From: Priapulus caudatus
Taxonomy: Eukaryota > Priapulida > Priapulimorpha > Priapulimorphida > Priapulidae
NCBI RefSeq assembly: GCF_000485595.1
Contig: NW_014577062.1
Span: 982,347-1,046,346 of the forward strand
Direction: 5' to 3'
DNA length: 64,000 bases
Shown here: piece after piece, positions 32,970 to 62,220 of the stretch
Layout: the number at the start of each line of letters is the position of its first letter
How positions within the stretch are numbered: the stretch's first letter is position 1
The notes under the pieces: generated by a model
What the model saw: only the letters and a program-made list of their open reading frames with translations
Told to the model about the DNA's origin: nothing
Database searches by the model: none
Translations under genes and position numbers: made by a program

Positions 32970-33662
32970 GTACAATCAAGAGTCCATAATAGAGACGAGT
33001 AAGACACTGTTTTACAGCGTTTTGCGTAGGTTTCAACTTGAATTTATTCTATCAATATGTGAATAAATATATTCAAACTACCTTGTTTTATTCTCTGATT
33101 CTCCCTTAGTCATATGACCCCACCAGTTTACCTGAAAATCGTAACTGTTCTTCAAAAAAGTTCTTTGAATACGACACGGTGTCACACACTTTTCCTAATT
33201 GTTTGCATGACATGGATGAAAGTTTATAGTGGCGGAAGCACCAGATTTGTTACTACTGGACGCTGGGGGCTGTTGGGGATATTAGGTAAGCACAGTAACA
33301 GCACTTGTTTCGCTTCTTGCTGTGCGAGATAAGCGCCAAACCATGCCACAATTCGATGCCTAACAGCCCCCAGCGTCCCGTAGTAACAAATCTGGTGCTG
33401 CCGCCACTATAAACTTTCATCCATGTCATGCAAACAATTAGGAAAATTGTGTGAAACCGTGTCGTATTCAAAGAACTTTTTTGAAGAACACATGCGATTT
33501 TCAGGTAAACTGGTGGGGTCATATGACTAAGGGAGAATCAGAGAACAAAACAAAGTAAAGTTTGAATTTTATTCACATATTGATAGAATAAATTCAAGTT
33601 GAAAACTACGCAAAATGCTGTAAGACAGTGTCATACTCTTCTCTATTATGGACTCTTGGTAC
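32970..33662. mobile_element. Fold-back element with arms of about 300 bp between convergent genes
   Basis: Left arm 32,970-33,275 and right arm 33,361-33,662 are near-perfect inverse copies. They share CATATGACCCCACCAGTTTA, ATAGTGGCGGAAGCACCAGA (mirrored with one change) and CAAGAGTCCATAATAGAGA at the outer ends. The spacer is about 85 nt. Both arms give the same open frame in opposite directions (each with WGLLGI), which is a mirror effect. There is no transposase and no clear target-site duplication. Confidence 0.85.
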
Positions 33663-35543
33663 AATATAAGTGACAGTATTTTAAGCTGCACGTGATGTAG
33701 GCCTAACTAGTAGTCTAACTGGCAAAGAGTACAGCAGTGATAAGACCGAAACTAATATGTCGTCATCGATTCCATAAAGCAGTGTACGCGCGGTAACATG
33801 CCCTTCACACTGATCAATGCGGACATTGGCTTATGTCACCAATATTAACATGATCGTAGGTGAACGCCATAGATGCCCTAACCGAGCATGACAACCATTT
33901 CTGTAACTTGCTTATCCATGATGGGCTTGGTAGGGCTTCCACGCGGACAAAGTAAATACTCCTGACTGAGTAAAAACCTGGTACCCGTCGTCAGAAACAT
34001 CACGAATGGTGACGACTATAAGATAAGTCTAAAATACAATAACTTTTGCAGGACACTTCACTTCAATATTCATGACGTTTCATAGTTAACTAGACAGAGG
34101 GCACTCACGGAGAGTGCATACCTCCGCGAGCATGTAACATGTATGTGCTCGCTGGTGGCGGCTGCTGACTGACTCGCCTGCTGCTAACTCGCCGCTCACT
34201 GGTGGCTGCTGCTGACTCGCCACTCACTGACTCGACGCGCTATCGATCGCGCGGTGGCTACACACACACACGAGACCGATTACATGACCTCCGTTGCGCG
34301 GCGGTATAGACAATCATGTCATAACTACTTACAATTCTGACAACGGATCCCTAGGGCAGCAGTTTATATTGGGCATTGCCTAGCAGCAGCAGCAGCAGTG
34401 TGACATTAGTGCAGTGCCAGATACAGCTAACATGCTCACCGTCATTTCATTATCCATGTACCATCATATCAGCGCCCTACCTCAAAGAGCGACAGTCGAA
34501 AAAACTCCAATTGTCCATCGATTTGCATTTATTCCAACATGCCAAATAGGCAAACAATAAGTTAATGAGATTGGGCCGAGTGTGCAAAACTAGGCGATTC
34601 CACAGCGGGGTGTTCTCTAGGTAAACATTCGGTGCAGTGACTAGCAGTTTTGTCGTGCAGCACTCCAACACTTTGTATCATTTCATTTTACACGGAACAG
34701 GTAATTGAAAACGGGGTCGTAGCACGTTCTGCACGTGACACACGACACTGCAGCTCTCCGCTTCACATATGACAGCGATAGCCTTCATATCTCTCATCTG
34801 TCCGTTACCGTGAACTATTGGCACACAAATTTGCTACCGAATGTCGTGAACAGCTCAACTGTATCACATTCTACAGAGTAAATCCATGCAAACCACTTGG
34901 GGACGGTAACAAGGGATAGGACAGGAACCCTAACCCTTCCCCCACGCCCTCACTCCCCATCCTATCCAGGGAGTAATCACATTCAACACACTCAACGGCT
35001 TTACTTCGTAACAGCCAGCTTTATATATATTTCATTGCTAATAATGCCTTTAATATCTTACACGGGTTTCTTGACACACTATCATGAAGGAAAACCACAT
35101 AAATACATACAACTGATATGTAGTTATCGCTCACACACATCCGAGACTCATTACCACTCACATATCACGCGTCAAAATAACTACATGCACGTTTAAATAA
35201 CGGCCTCCCTGTTGTTGGCTTCTTCAATCCACAGAAAAAAGCACATATTGTGATTGAAGTAAAATAGAATAAACCATGCGACTATCAAAAAAAGGTAAAA
35301 TTGTAAAGTTCTTTAAGGACAGTAAAGTTCCTTATATTGATGGGTACGTGTAAATATGTGATTATGCTAGAAGCAAACATCTCTCACATGCGCACATTCA
35401 TCGTAAGATTTGACTGTGCCATGCCACATCTCTACCAGAACCAGGTTTCAAGAGTACAATATAATCGGAATGTCGAGTGGCTCTACTTCCTGTATGCCAC
35501 CCACAACCAGTTGTTCCCGATAACGAAAAGCGTCAAATCGGTG
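33663..35543. other. Intergenic spacer, nothing recognised
   Basis: Spacer between the two convergent genes. It contains a short CTGCTGACTCGCC-type imperfect repeat at about 34,145-34,235 and a small CCCTAACCC motif at about 34,928. No coding region supported. Confidence 0.5.
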
Positions 35544-35549
35544 TTTATT
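35544..35549 (-). terminator. Candidate ZFR polyadenylation signal AATAAA
   Basis: TTTATT on the given strand reads AATAAA on the ZFR strand, about 220 nt beyond the ZFR stop codon. Position and sequence fit, but AT-rich sequence makes chance matches likely. Confidence 0.35.
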
Positions 35550-35767
35550 AATTTACAAATAAACGGTTAACTTCATAAACCATGTTATTTGATGATTGCT
35601 TTGATATTTCGTTTAATGACGTCTATATAATCCGTCATCATGGAAATGCCTAACATCCAGATAACAATTAGTAACAGTGACATTAATTTTTAAGTAGAAT
35701 AAAGGGAGGGCATGTAGCAACTGAAGCTAGATCTGTTACCCTGGCGCTCCTCTTCTCGCTCCGTCAC

Positions 35768-53266
<17,499 letters not shown>

Positions 53267-53821
53267 TTTTCATCGCCGTCCTTTCTCCTACACGCAAATT
53301 TTGTATTCTTGTAATATTGGCAGTGTTACTAAATTTCCGAATATTACCGAAGATTCTCGAAGATTCGATACCCGAAACTAAAACTGCACGGTCATCATGA
53401 TAGGCAATAAATAAATAAATTGATGTGCACACATCTTACAATGAACACTTACGAAATTCAGTCTATCTATACCTCGTAAGTTGTGGTTCGATACATGAGC
53501 ATTAGTTTGTGTTTATCGCATTAAAGATAAGAGAACAGTATATATAAGGCGCTGACGGCATTTAGCCTTTACAAATTACAAGTTTACCGTTTATGTAGAC
53601 TTCGACCCGATCGTAGCACATAGCATAGCACAAGCACTTGAAGCAGGAGATGGCAGAGCCGAATGTAAATCCTCATCATATCCAGCTAAAGGCTGCAGAA
53701 AATCTTATTATACACACAGGGAACATCGCAAGTTGGAGTCGCCTACGAATGACAACAACGTCTCCGGCAGAAGAGGTATTATTACGAACCGTTACGTTAG
53801 TAAATTGGAAGGTATTATTTA

Positions 53822-53975
53822 CCCGACCGTCGTGTACCGAGTGATGAAAAATGGCATTGCGTGCACGACCGTCGTGTACCGAGTGATGAAAATCGCATTG
53901 CGCACACGACCGTCGGGTACCGAGTGATGGAAATGGCGTTGCGCGCACGACCGTCGGGTACCGAGTGATGAAAGG
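53822..53975. repeat. About 42-bp CGACCGTCGTGTACCGAGTG tandem repeat
   Basis: Four imperfect units of GACCGTCG(T/G)GTACCGAGTGATG followed by an AAAATGGCATTGCG-type spacer, leading into the purine-rich array. Confidence 0.85.
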
Positions 53976-55345
53976 AGGTGNGGAGGAGGCGGAGAAGGGG
54001 AGAGAGTGGTGGAGAGAGAGGGAGAGTGAGGGAGGAGGAGGGGAGGGGGAGAAGTGTGAGAGGGGAGAAGGGAGCAAGCTGGTGGGAAGGAGGAGGGGGA
54101 GAAGAAGCGGCAGAAGGGAGGAGGGGCGAAGCTGGGTGGAGAGAGGAGGCAGGGGGGGGGTGAGAGGAGGGGGAGAAGGAGGAAGCGAGGCAGGGGGGGA
54201 GAAGCTGGTGAGAGGCAGGAGGAGGCTAGAGGCGAGCGCGCGAGAGGGGGAGGACTGGTGGCGGAAGGAGCGAGGGGAGAAGTGTGTGGAGAGGAGGGGA
54301 GAAGTGGTGAGAAGGAGAGGAGACAGAGCTGGAGGAGAGGGCGGAGAAGCTGGTGGAGGAGGAGGAGGAGAAGCTGGTGAAGAGGGAGAGAGCCACCTGC
54401 TCCCAGCCTCTCGCTTCTCCACCAACCTTCTCCCTTTTCGCCCCTCCTTCTCCGACCAGCTTCGTCCACGCCCTCTTCTTCTCCACCACCTTCTCCCTTT
54501 TCCCCTTCCCTTCTCCACCACGCTTCTCCCCCTCCTGCCTTCGCGCCACCGACTTCTCCCTTCTCCCCCTCCCTCCTTCTCCACCACCTTCTCCCTTCTC
54601 CCCCTCTCCTTCTCCACCAGCTTCTCCCGCCTCCTCCTTCTCCACCACCTTCTCCCTTCTTCCCCCTTCTCCTCTCCACCAGCTTCTCCCCCTCCTCCTT
54701 CGCACCACCTTCTCCTTTCCTCCCCCTCCTCCCCCTCCTCCACCAGCTTCTCCCCTCCTCCTTCTCCAGCTCTCCCTTCTCCCTCCTCCTCCTCCCACCT
54801 CCCTCCTCCTCCACCTCGCGCTTCTCCCCGCTCCTCCTTCTCCACCACTCTGCTCTCTCCACCAGCTTCTCCCCTCCTTCTCCACCAGCTTCTCCCTATC
54901 TCGCCCCTCCTCTCCTTCTCCACCAGCTTTCTCCCCCCTGCCCTCCTTCTCCACCACCTTCTCCTTCTCGCCCCTCCTCCTTCTCCACCAGCTTCTCCCC
55001 TCTCCTCGCTTCTCCACACCTCGCCTTCTCCCCCTCCTCCTACCTACCCACCAGCTTCTCCCCCTCCTCTTCTCCACCACCTCTCCCTTCTCCCCCTCGC
55101 TGCCTCTCATCCACCAGCTTCTCCCCCTCCTTCTCCACCACACCTTCTCCCCTTCTCCCCCTCCTCCTCCTCCACCAGCTTCTCCCCCTCCTCCTTCTCA
55201 CCAACTTCTCCCTTCTCCCCTCCTCCTCCTCCACCAGCTTCTCCCCCTCCTCGTTCTCCACCACCTTCTCCCTTCTCCCCCTCCTTCTTCTCCACCAGCT
55301 TCTCCCTTCTCCCCCTCCTCCTTCTCCACCACCTTCTCCCTACTC
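53976..55345. repeat. GGAGAAGCTGGTGGA / CTTCTCCACCAGC minisatellite with strand switch
   Basis: 53,976 to about 54,385 is purine-rich, built on GGAGAAGCTGGTGGAGAAGG. From about 54,390 to 55,345 the sequence is the complementary pyrimidine pattern CTCCTTCTCCACCAGCTTCT. One undetermined base (n) is at 53,981. Very long open frames on both strands are by-products of the stop-poor repeat. No gene is called. Confidence 0.9.
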
Positions 55346-57932
55346 CGCCTACTAGTGTGCACAACCTATCGTAACACAAAGACGAGCTGTCATTGGTCGG
55401 GTCGGGGAGGGGCGGGGCTATCTCAAATATTTCGCACTCGGCAGATATTTCGCGCGACACCGGTCGTCCGGTCGTCCGTCCGTCCGTCAACAGTTGGGCA
55501 CAAATCTTAACCGCTCGTACGGTGACGATATTCGGGTCGTTGTGGGGGATCGTCAAAACGAGTTGGGATGTCGAAGCTGGGGGTCAAAGGTCAAAGGTCA
55601 AGAGGTGTAAAAGAAGGGGGAACATTCACTCCTTAACTTAAGGTATAGGGAGGAAATGCAGAATTGCGGCACAAATCTAAACGGCTCGACCTAGGCTCGT
55701 GATAGTCGGTGTATAGCATATCATGGTAGGAAAAGCCATCACTGTGCCGAAATTGGAGGTCACAGGTCAAAGGTCAATGGAGCACAGGGCAGATTTTAGA
55801 CATTTTCTGAGGACATGGTCTGACGGAGCAATTGGAAAACTTTTTTGTTTCAGCGGTGACCTATCATTTTTATGGCTTTATTGAAAGGACCATGAAATGT
55901 GCTTTCCACTGACGTGCGAAGAGTAAGTGTCTGATAACCTTTTGACCCTCAAGAGGAGGGTTAAACATGGATTTGTTGACTGTTAACAATGGAGTGAACT
56001 GATTTTGCTATTAGAGCCTCCTCCCCCCACCCTCCATCTGCGATAGTGGGCGTGTCCTAACAATGATGTGTACGCAACTGCGTGTCTACATATCTGCGCC
56101 TAACAAATGTGGTACTACGCACGACTGAAATTTTACGTTTATAATCGTAGCAACAGACCTCAGATGAGCCCAGACGCTCTGCGGCTCTTGTTTAATGTTA
56201 TTTTTAGTCCAAAATTCTAGGTAGGGTCGCGTAACCGTAAAAAACAATTATTATTTTTTAAATGGCAGTTGATCATGCGGTCTTTGTACTTTTAATGGAC
56301 CACGCACCCTGTTGACATTGATAGCCATTGCTATCGATATTGCTCCCAAAAATACATTTCCAATCGGCCTGGCCCTCCTACTCCTAGGATCAAAATGTAC
56401 AAATCTATAAGATGAACGGTTATACTTCTTTTCTTAATCTTAAAACGTTGAACTTCAGGAACTTCATGCTCTGATCAGCTAATGAAGACCTATATTCAGC
56501 TGGTACCGCAGCCGGTCTAGCAGTAAAGCAGAAAAGGTCTATGTCCCTAGGGTACTCCACCTTAAAACGCAAACGATTACGTTTCTATAAAGTCTATCTG
56601 TTATAGACACATGTCTTAGCTATATGTGAATTTTATGTGAGTTTATTGAAGCACGAGTAGTTTTAATATGCGCAAATATGCGTGCGCGGTATCGCTTATA
56701 TGCTAATACACGCGCGGCTATGGCCGGTAGGAAAGTGTACTAACTATCATAATCATATGGCGCGAACGATTTGAGTTACATTTCTATAAATTCTAGCTAT
56801 TATAGACACATGTCTTAGCTATGATCCCTGTGAGCCTTGAGTTTATTGACGCGCGATTAGCTTAACTAATTAGCAAATCTATACGCACGGTATGTAAAAT
56901 TCTTTGCGAATGCAGCTCGTAATAGTGTATGCGGCGGGGTATGCAAAATGAAATCGATACATCAAGAATTCAATTTTTATCCTCTAATCACAGGTCGATC
57001 GAGCAATTCCTCTGTTTAGATGCATGTCTAAATACAAGGTCATTGCTCAATCAAATAGTTAATGAGCCAATTAATTTAATCGTGATACTGCATGGTTATT
57101 TCAGTTGGTGTGTACAGTCAGTTTAGTACAGGCATTTGAGAAAAAGTCCCCCTGTACATTTCTAAATGTTTTGCATGGCCTAGGTCAAGTAATAACACAA
57201 CCGAAATTCGGTATTTTGAAAGAAGCCCCCCAAAGGTACCCTTACACAAGTTTTGAATGTTCTAGGTCAACTAATAACGAAACGTGCCACCTTCGTAACA
57301 AAAAATTTATGTTCACCTCTGTGACCTTGAAAAGTATGTCAAATCGAAAACCCGGGTATAATGTCATGTATCCTCATTAGATGTATCTATGATAAAAATT
57401 TGGTGATGATCCGGCCAGCGGTTGAGGAGTAATTGCACTTTTTATGTTTTAAGTTTTGGCCCCCTAGTGGCCAAGTGAAGAATCAAATCGGACTGAAATT
57501 TGGTGTTTGATTTCGTCTGATCTAGGGGTACATGTGTACAAATAGCCCAGTGGTTACAAAACGTGCCCTGCTAACAGACGACGCCGACGCCAGACAAAAC
57601 GTGATTGTAAGAGCTCACCAGGAGAGCTAAAAAACAACCATTGCATCAAATCAATTACCAGTTATCATCAAAATGCAAAACACCAAAAGAAAAATGATAA
57701 AACAATGTAGTTGTGTATCAATGACTAAGTATTACAAGTTATGCACTATGAAGACTAACTTTCAACACCAACTATGAATGAAAGTACACAGCAGAAAAGA
57801 AACAAGACATACATATATATCATGTATACATATGCCACTAGTAAGATGCATACATAATTGATAAAAGGGTACATGAAATATGGAATAGAAAAGCATTAGG
57901 TTCTGTTGACTGACAGGCTCCATCGACACAAC
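55346..57932. other. Intergenic; transposon-like debris
   Basis: Contains GGTCAAAGGTCAA motifs (about 55,580-55,770), a GAGCTCACCAGGAGAGCTAA repeat terminus at about 57,610, and a direct duplication of about 120 bp (see 56,565-56,890). No coding region supported. Confidence 0.5.
56565..56890. repeat. Diverged direct duplication around TATAGACACATGTCTTAGCT
   Basis: Blocks 56,565-56,700 and 56,760-56,890 share ACGTTTCTATAA/ACATTTCTATAA, TATAGACACATGTCTTAGCT and GAGTTTATTGA in the same order. Confidence 0.7.
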
Positions 57933-58214
57933 TTAGGTGACACAGAAGATACACTTGTAGCTGCTGTTGCTCTCAGGATTAACTGTTGGCAAATTGGCAC
58001 ACTTGTTATGCATCCAGCGATTGCAGTTATCACACTGTGTCCATGCTATTCTTTCCCCAGCAGGTTTCCCACAGAACGGGAAGTCGCAGATTATGTCCTC
58101 ATCATTACATTTGGCGTGGTGCAGTAGCCTTCCTAAAATGTACTTGCGATAAATTTCACAGTGGAACTGCCGCATAACAACAGGTGGAACATCCTTGAGT
58201 AAGGCCTCGGCATT
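57933..58214 (-). CDS. Terminal exon of the Ulp1-like gene: PHD finger
   Basis: Acceptor CATTGCAG at 58,222-58,215; stop TAA at 57,933-57,935. The exon reads NAEALLKDVPPVVMRQFH, then CDFPFCGKPAGERIAWTQC, CNRWMHNKC and YKCIFC. The Cys/His spacing with a Trp before CDNC and RWMHNKC fits a PHD finger. PHD fingers usually read histone tails, so a chromatin-directed protease would be a reasonable guess. This exon is intact although upstream exons are frameshifted. Confidence 0.75.
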   Translation of the reverse strand, partial: NAEALLKDVPPVVMRQFHCEIYRKYILGRLLHHAKCNDEDIICDFPFCGKPAGERIAWTQCDNCNRWMHNKCANLPTVNPESNSSYKCIFCVT

Positions 58215-58668
58215 CTGCAATGAATATGATGGAAATAAAAGACTCGTGCAGCAATTACATGTACAGTTACAACTATAATAAACTAAATTGACGGAATAAT
58301 AACAACATACATGTATGTTGGCAAAAATAAATCACAAGAAAATGAAAGCTACAATTACGGACCTTGTGCTCGCCCCAGTGTTAAAAAAGTAAAATTTCCC
58401 ATGTGAACCCCCTTGGTAAATACTGCAACCCGGAAAATTTTTGTAGGCGTTTCAATTTTGCGGTCATGTCGGGTCCGCAAAGTTAAAACGCGCAAATATT
58501 ACGATCACTTAATGATCCAACTACAGCTAGTTGGTGAATCGTCCCGCAAAATATAAACGCGTTAAATGCAATATGGGACGGAAATAATGGGTGATCGGCA
58601 AACTAAAGCAGCTGCAAAAAATTTCTTAGTTACAGTATATCAGAGAACACACCATTAATGGTCTATTA

Positions 58669-59133
58669 CAGGCCCGTAGCCAGGGGGGGTTCGGGGGTTC
58701 GAACGAACCCCCCACCACCGAGCCCCCCAAGCAAAAAAATTTTTTTTGAAAATTTGCAAGAATTTCACCTCAGGTCGCTCCATTTTAGTGTAATAATTGC
58801 AAAATCTCCATCGTGCGGGAGGATGAACAGTGAACACCCCCTCCCACACCCTCCCCCTGCTCGGTCGCTTGGCTCCCTCGCCTGGTCGCTTCGCGCCCAA
58901 GCAGGGGCGTGTACAGGGGGGTCCAGGGAGTCCGGACCCCCCTTGCTCGCGCAGAAAACGCATCTGAGGGGGTATAATTTTAAAAAATTTTCCCCAGACC
59001 CCCCCTTCGTGTGCTCGCAACTTCGGGTTACGGTTAGACCCACCCCTGGTACAAATCCTGTACACGCCCCTGCCGAGCAAATTGCCAACATTGAAAAACG
59101 AACCCCCCCAATATAAAGCTGGCTACGGGCCTG
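58669..59133. mobile_element. hAT-like element with CAGGCCCGTAGCCAG ends (outer)
   Basis: Ends CAGGCCCGTAGCCAG and CTGGCTACGGGCCTG are perfect inverse copies; TATTA lies directly outside each. A further element is inserted inside (58,902-59,072). The flank of both contains C/G homopolymers that may be error-prone. It sits in an intron of the Ulp1-like gene. Confidence 0.85.
58902..59072. mobile_element. Element nested in 58,669-59,133, ends CAGGGGCGTGTACAGG
   Basis: Left end CAGGGGCGTGTACAGG and right end CCTGTACACGCCCCTG are exact inverse copies. It is 171 bp long and hAT-like by its CAGGGGCG ends. Nesting gives relative age: the inner copy is younger. Confidence 0.85.
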
Positions 59134-59189
59134 TATTACCATACATCTGGAAACAAAGAAGGTGGATGCCCGATCAGGCTCTGACTGAG

Positions 59190-59306
59190 AAAATCGCCAG
59201 TGACCAACTATACTAACTAATTAATTGTATGTGCTAGATGGCTGATATTGAGTTTCAGCCATCTAGCACATACAATTAGTTATAGTAGTTGGTCACTGGC
59301 GATTTT
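59190..59306. repeat. 117-bp hairpin-forming inverted repeat
   Basis: AAAATCGCCAGTGACCAACTA...GTATGTGCTAGATGGCTG pairs with CAGCCATCTAGCACATAC...TAGTTGGTCACTGGCGATTTT around a loop of about 11 nt (59,245-59,255). A few mismatches fall near the ACTAACTAATTAATT region. Confidence 0.9.
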
Positions 59307-59599
59307 CAAGTCACACGCCCTGTTGGCCATATTGGATATATCCGATAAGGTTGATACCTGCAGATACTTTTCAATGTGTAATATAATTGGACATAATGGT
59401 GACTAAATAGAAAAATGTTTGAATAAACTAGAAAGGGCAGTTGTCGCCAACTACATGTATCCCCGTGATCTAGTATGAATGAAATATCTCTGTAAGGATG
59501 TAGAAGGTAGGTAAAGTTAAATAAGTCACAAAGACTAAGGTTTGTTACACAACTCATCTGCCTGAGATGTGCAAGTATGTTAAAATTGGTTGCCTTAGG

Positions 59600-60062
59600 G
59601 GTTTTGGTACACGACACACCTTCTCCACAAGATGTGTAAGTATACGAAGTTTGGTCGCGCTAGGTCAATTATAGGGGCCAAGTATAATAAGAGCGAAAGG
59701 AAAATATGATCAAGGTCAAGGTAAAGGTCAAATAAAGGTCGCAGTGACCTGGTTTTGGTACGATGCGCACCTCCCCAAGATGTGTAAGTATACCAAATTT
59801 GGTAGTGCTAGGTCAATTAGGCGCCGAGTCATGGAGCGGAAGGGAAATATGATCAAGGTCAAATAAAGGTCGCAGTGACCTGGTTTTGGTACGCTGCCCA
59901 CCTTCTACCCAAGATGTGTAAGTAGACCAAGTTTGGTCACACTAGGTCAATTAGTGGTCGAGTTATAGAGCGGAAGGGAAAATCTCTGCTGCGGACCGAG
60001 CAGCGGCGGCGGCTGGACAGACATGAAACCATAGTATCCCTGCCGACTTCGTCGCGGGGATA
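59600..60062. repeat. About 120-bp tandem repeat with AGGTCAA motifs
   Basis: Three units share CACCTTCTCC(A)CAAGATGTGTAAGTA, TTTGGT...GCTAGGTCAATTA, GAGCGGAAGGGAAA and TATGATCAAGGTCAA blocks. It ends in CCGACTTCGTCGCGGGGATA. It is probably an interspersed retroelement-like family in an intron of the Ulp1-like gene. Confidence 0.7.
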
Positions 60063-60204
60063 CAATTATAGAACTTTTTGTCAGGGATGTGCTTATAGAA
60101 CCAACTGCTAGGCATTTGAAGGCATAATTACTATGAAGAATATAAAATGCACTGGCTCCCTAATAGCAGGGTCCAGGTTTAATGCACAAACATTTAAATC
60201 TCAC

Positions 60205-60310
60205 CATCAAGACAAACACTCCACAGCTGTTTCCATCTTCCTGTCTACTACATCCGTATTTGACCACTGACCAATCAGTAGTATCAGAACCGCGTGCCTC
60301 CATAAATAAC
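60205..60310 (-). CDS. Exon with the Ulp1 catalytic Cys motif
   Basis: Bounded by TTCTTTAG acceptor and GTGAGA donor. It reads LFMEARGSDTTDWSVVKYG then SRQEDGNSCGVFVLM. The Q-x-D-G-x-x-C-G block holds the oxyanion-hole Gln and catalytic Cys of the C48 (Ulp1/SENP) family. Confidence 0.8.
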
Positions 60311-62220
60311 CTAAAGAATAGATATATGTATTTGGAATAAGTCAAGGTTTGAAGTGAAGAATAATATTGGTCAGAAGTACATGTACTTTTGATACATTAA
60401 CCAAATAAATAAAGCTCAGTTTTACACGAGTTTTCTTCTTGTAAAATGCACCTACAAAAAAGGTAACACTGCAATAATTTTTTGAGGAAACAGAGTAGGT
60501 GTTTATTAAGTTCACCTCGTAAAAAATTCATTGTTGACCTATTATCAGAAAACCCCAATGATATTATTTACCTCCAGGATTTAAAGTACACCTCATATCT
60601 GTTTTCATCCAATCAAGAGAATTCAGCACTCCAACAGAATGCTTGTCACATCAGCAACAAGTAGGAACCAGTGGAAAGATGTGCATATCGGCAACAGAAT
60701 CCATCTGTAATCTTCCACATCAACCTGAAACGTACAAGTTGTATTTTGTATATAAAGTCTGGCACTTGAATAAACAAGAACAAATTTCACAACTTTGAAA
60801 ATTACTTGAAAAGTACAACTCTCAAAAAATGACCATGCTGGTCTGAAAAGCTCTATAGTTTAGCACATGTAATGCACAATTCTCGATGTCCCAGTCTAGA
60901 TGTAATTGGTGAAACTGGCTAATAATGTGAATATGTTGTCCATCACTAAACTAATTCTAATTCCTCACATTATAATAATTATTTCTGCAACAATGCCATC
61001 ATGGCTATTTCCAGCATGTGGTGCTGTAACTGCAACAAACCTTCTCTGAAAGATTGTTATCAAACTTACCTTTTTGTACAACCCAGGATTTATAGTCCCT
61101 CTTTCCATTTGAGAGCCAGGAAGCTAGGCAGCACATATACAATGTTTGGCTTTATCGCATTCACCTCACGAGCTAGGATATTGAGGTATGCATGGATAAT
61201 CTGAAATTGAGAAAAGGCCTACTATTGTACTTATTCTCCTGTACTTCCAACAATACCACTTCTTAGCTGTGAACATTTTTTAAATTATTATTCTAAATTA
61301 ACATGCTTTCACGATGTACTGCTATACTGAACTGAATCATTTGGTATCATATTTTTCTACTTTTGTACTAATATTAATTTTTAGTGGGTAAGTTTGAACT
61401 CTAAACATGATAATAGACAATAATTGTAAATAGTCCAATGTGGCACTTTTGGAAATGTCATGTTCATGCTTCAGACAGAAAAACAAAACTGCAATGAAAA
61501 AATACCCCAGCCAAATCCATCACTTTAAACACGTGTACTTAACTTGTCTTAACAGTACATGTACATGAATGTACATGAACATAGAAATTGTACAAACTAC
61601 AACATACCTGTCATTCAACCATTGTTGTGGCTCAGGGTTTTGAGGTCTTCCTTCTTGATACTGTTGTTCCCCACAAAGATGTTGACATTAGCAATGGCAC
61701 ATGGTTGATCCTTCTCGGCTTTTATGACGCAAGTCGTGCTATCAGTCATATGGCTCGGCATTTCTTTCAGTGTTTCCAACATAATGAATGGATCAATTTC
61801 CGTCTCAAATGCTCTGATAATAACAGCAGTCAGAAACCATTAGAACGTCCACATTCTCTCGTCCTGAGTCCTTGAGAAATGTCAGTAAGTGTGGAATTAA
61901 TTCACAGACATCATCATCGTTTGCACTGTTTAGTAGTGTATATGGGCCTGATCCCTGTGATTTCATTAGGTTTGTAATGTTGTTGAAGGCAGCATTACAG
62001 CTTAGTTGCTGGCATTTATCATACAAAAGACAAAGGTCTGTGGTTGACAACTTGCTACAATGTTCCCTGAACTTCTGGCGTTTTTCAATTTGTGAGACTT
62101 TGGTGGCTTTGCTTGGCTTTCCTAAAGAATCACTAGGTTTTTTTCTCTTTGCAGTTTGCACTTTTGGCTTTCGTTCAGGTTTTTTTGGCAAACCAGATGC
62201 TGACCAGGTTGCAGACCTTC

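Larger units (their letters stand above)
57933..62220 (-). pseudogene. Ulp1/SENP-like cysteine protease with PHD finger, frameshifted
   Basis: Pieces on the minus strand in order: a basic N-terminal stretch at 62,191-61,805 (MPKKPERKPKVQT...); 61,800-61,610 with KKEDLKTLS then WLND one frame over; 61,200-61,075 with IIHAYLNILAREV then, after a frame change, DYKSWVVQK; 60,720-60,550 with YRWILLPI, HWFLLVAD then, after a frame change, VGVLNSLDWMKT; 60,310-60,205 with EDGNSCGVFVLM; and 58,214-57,933 with a PHD finger. His (HWFLLVAD), the following Asp region and Cys (SCGVF) of the C48 protease triad are all visible. At least three single-base frame changes fall inside conserved motifs, so either the gene is decayed or the sequence has errors. 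Ulp1 domains of this type often sit in transposon-derived proteins of animals; a host deSUMOylase-like gene is the alternative. Confidence 0.7.

Noticed and set aside
33114-33522. Two nearly identical open frames on opposite strands (both beginning MTPPVYLKI)
   Set aside because: They are the same arm of a palindrome read in each direction; no domain and no splice support.
53676-55519. Very long open frames (up to about 469 codons) on both strands
   Set aside because: They follow a stop-poor GA/CT minisatellite that contains an undetermined base. The Glu/Gly/Arg or Ser/Pro/Leu composition is that of the repeat.
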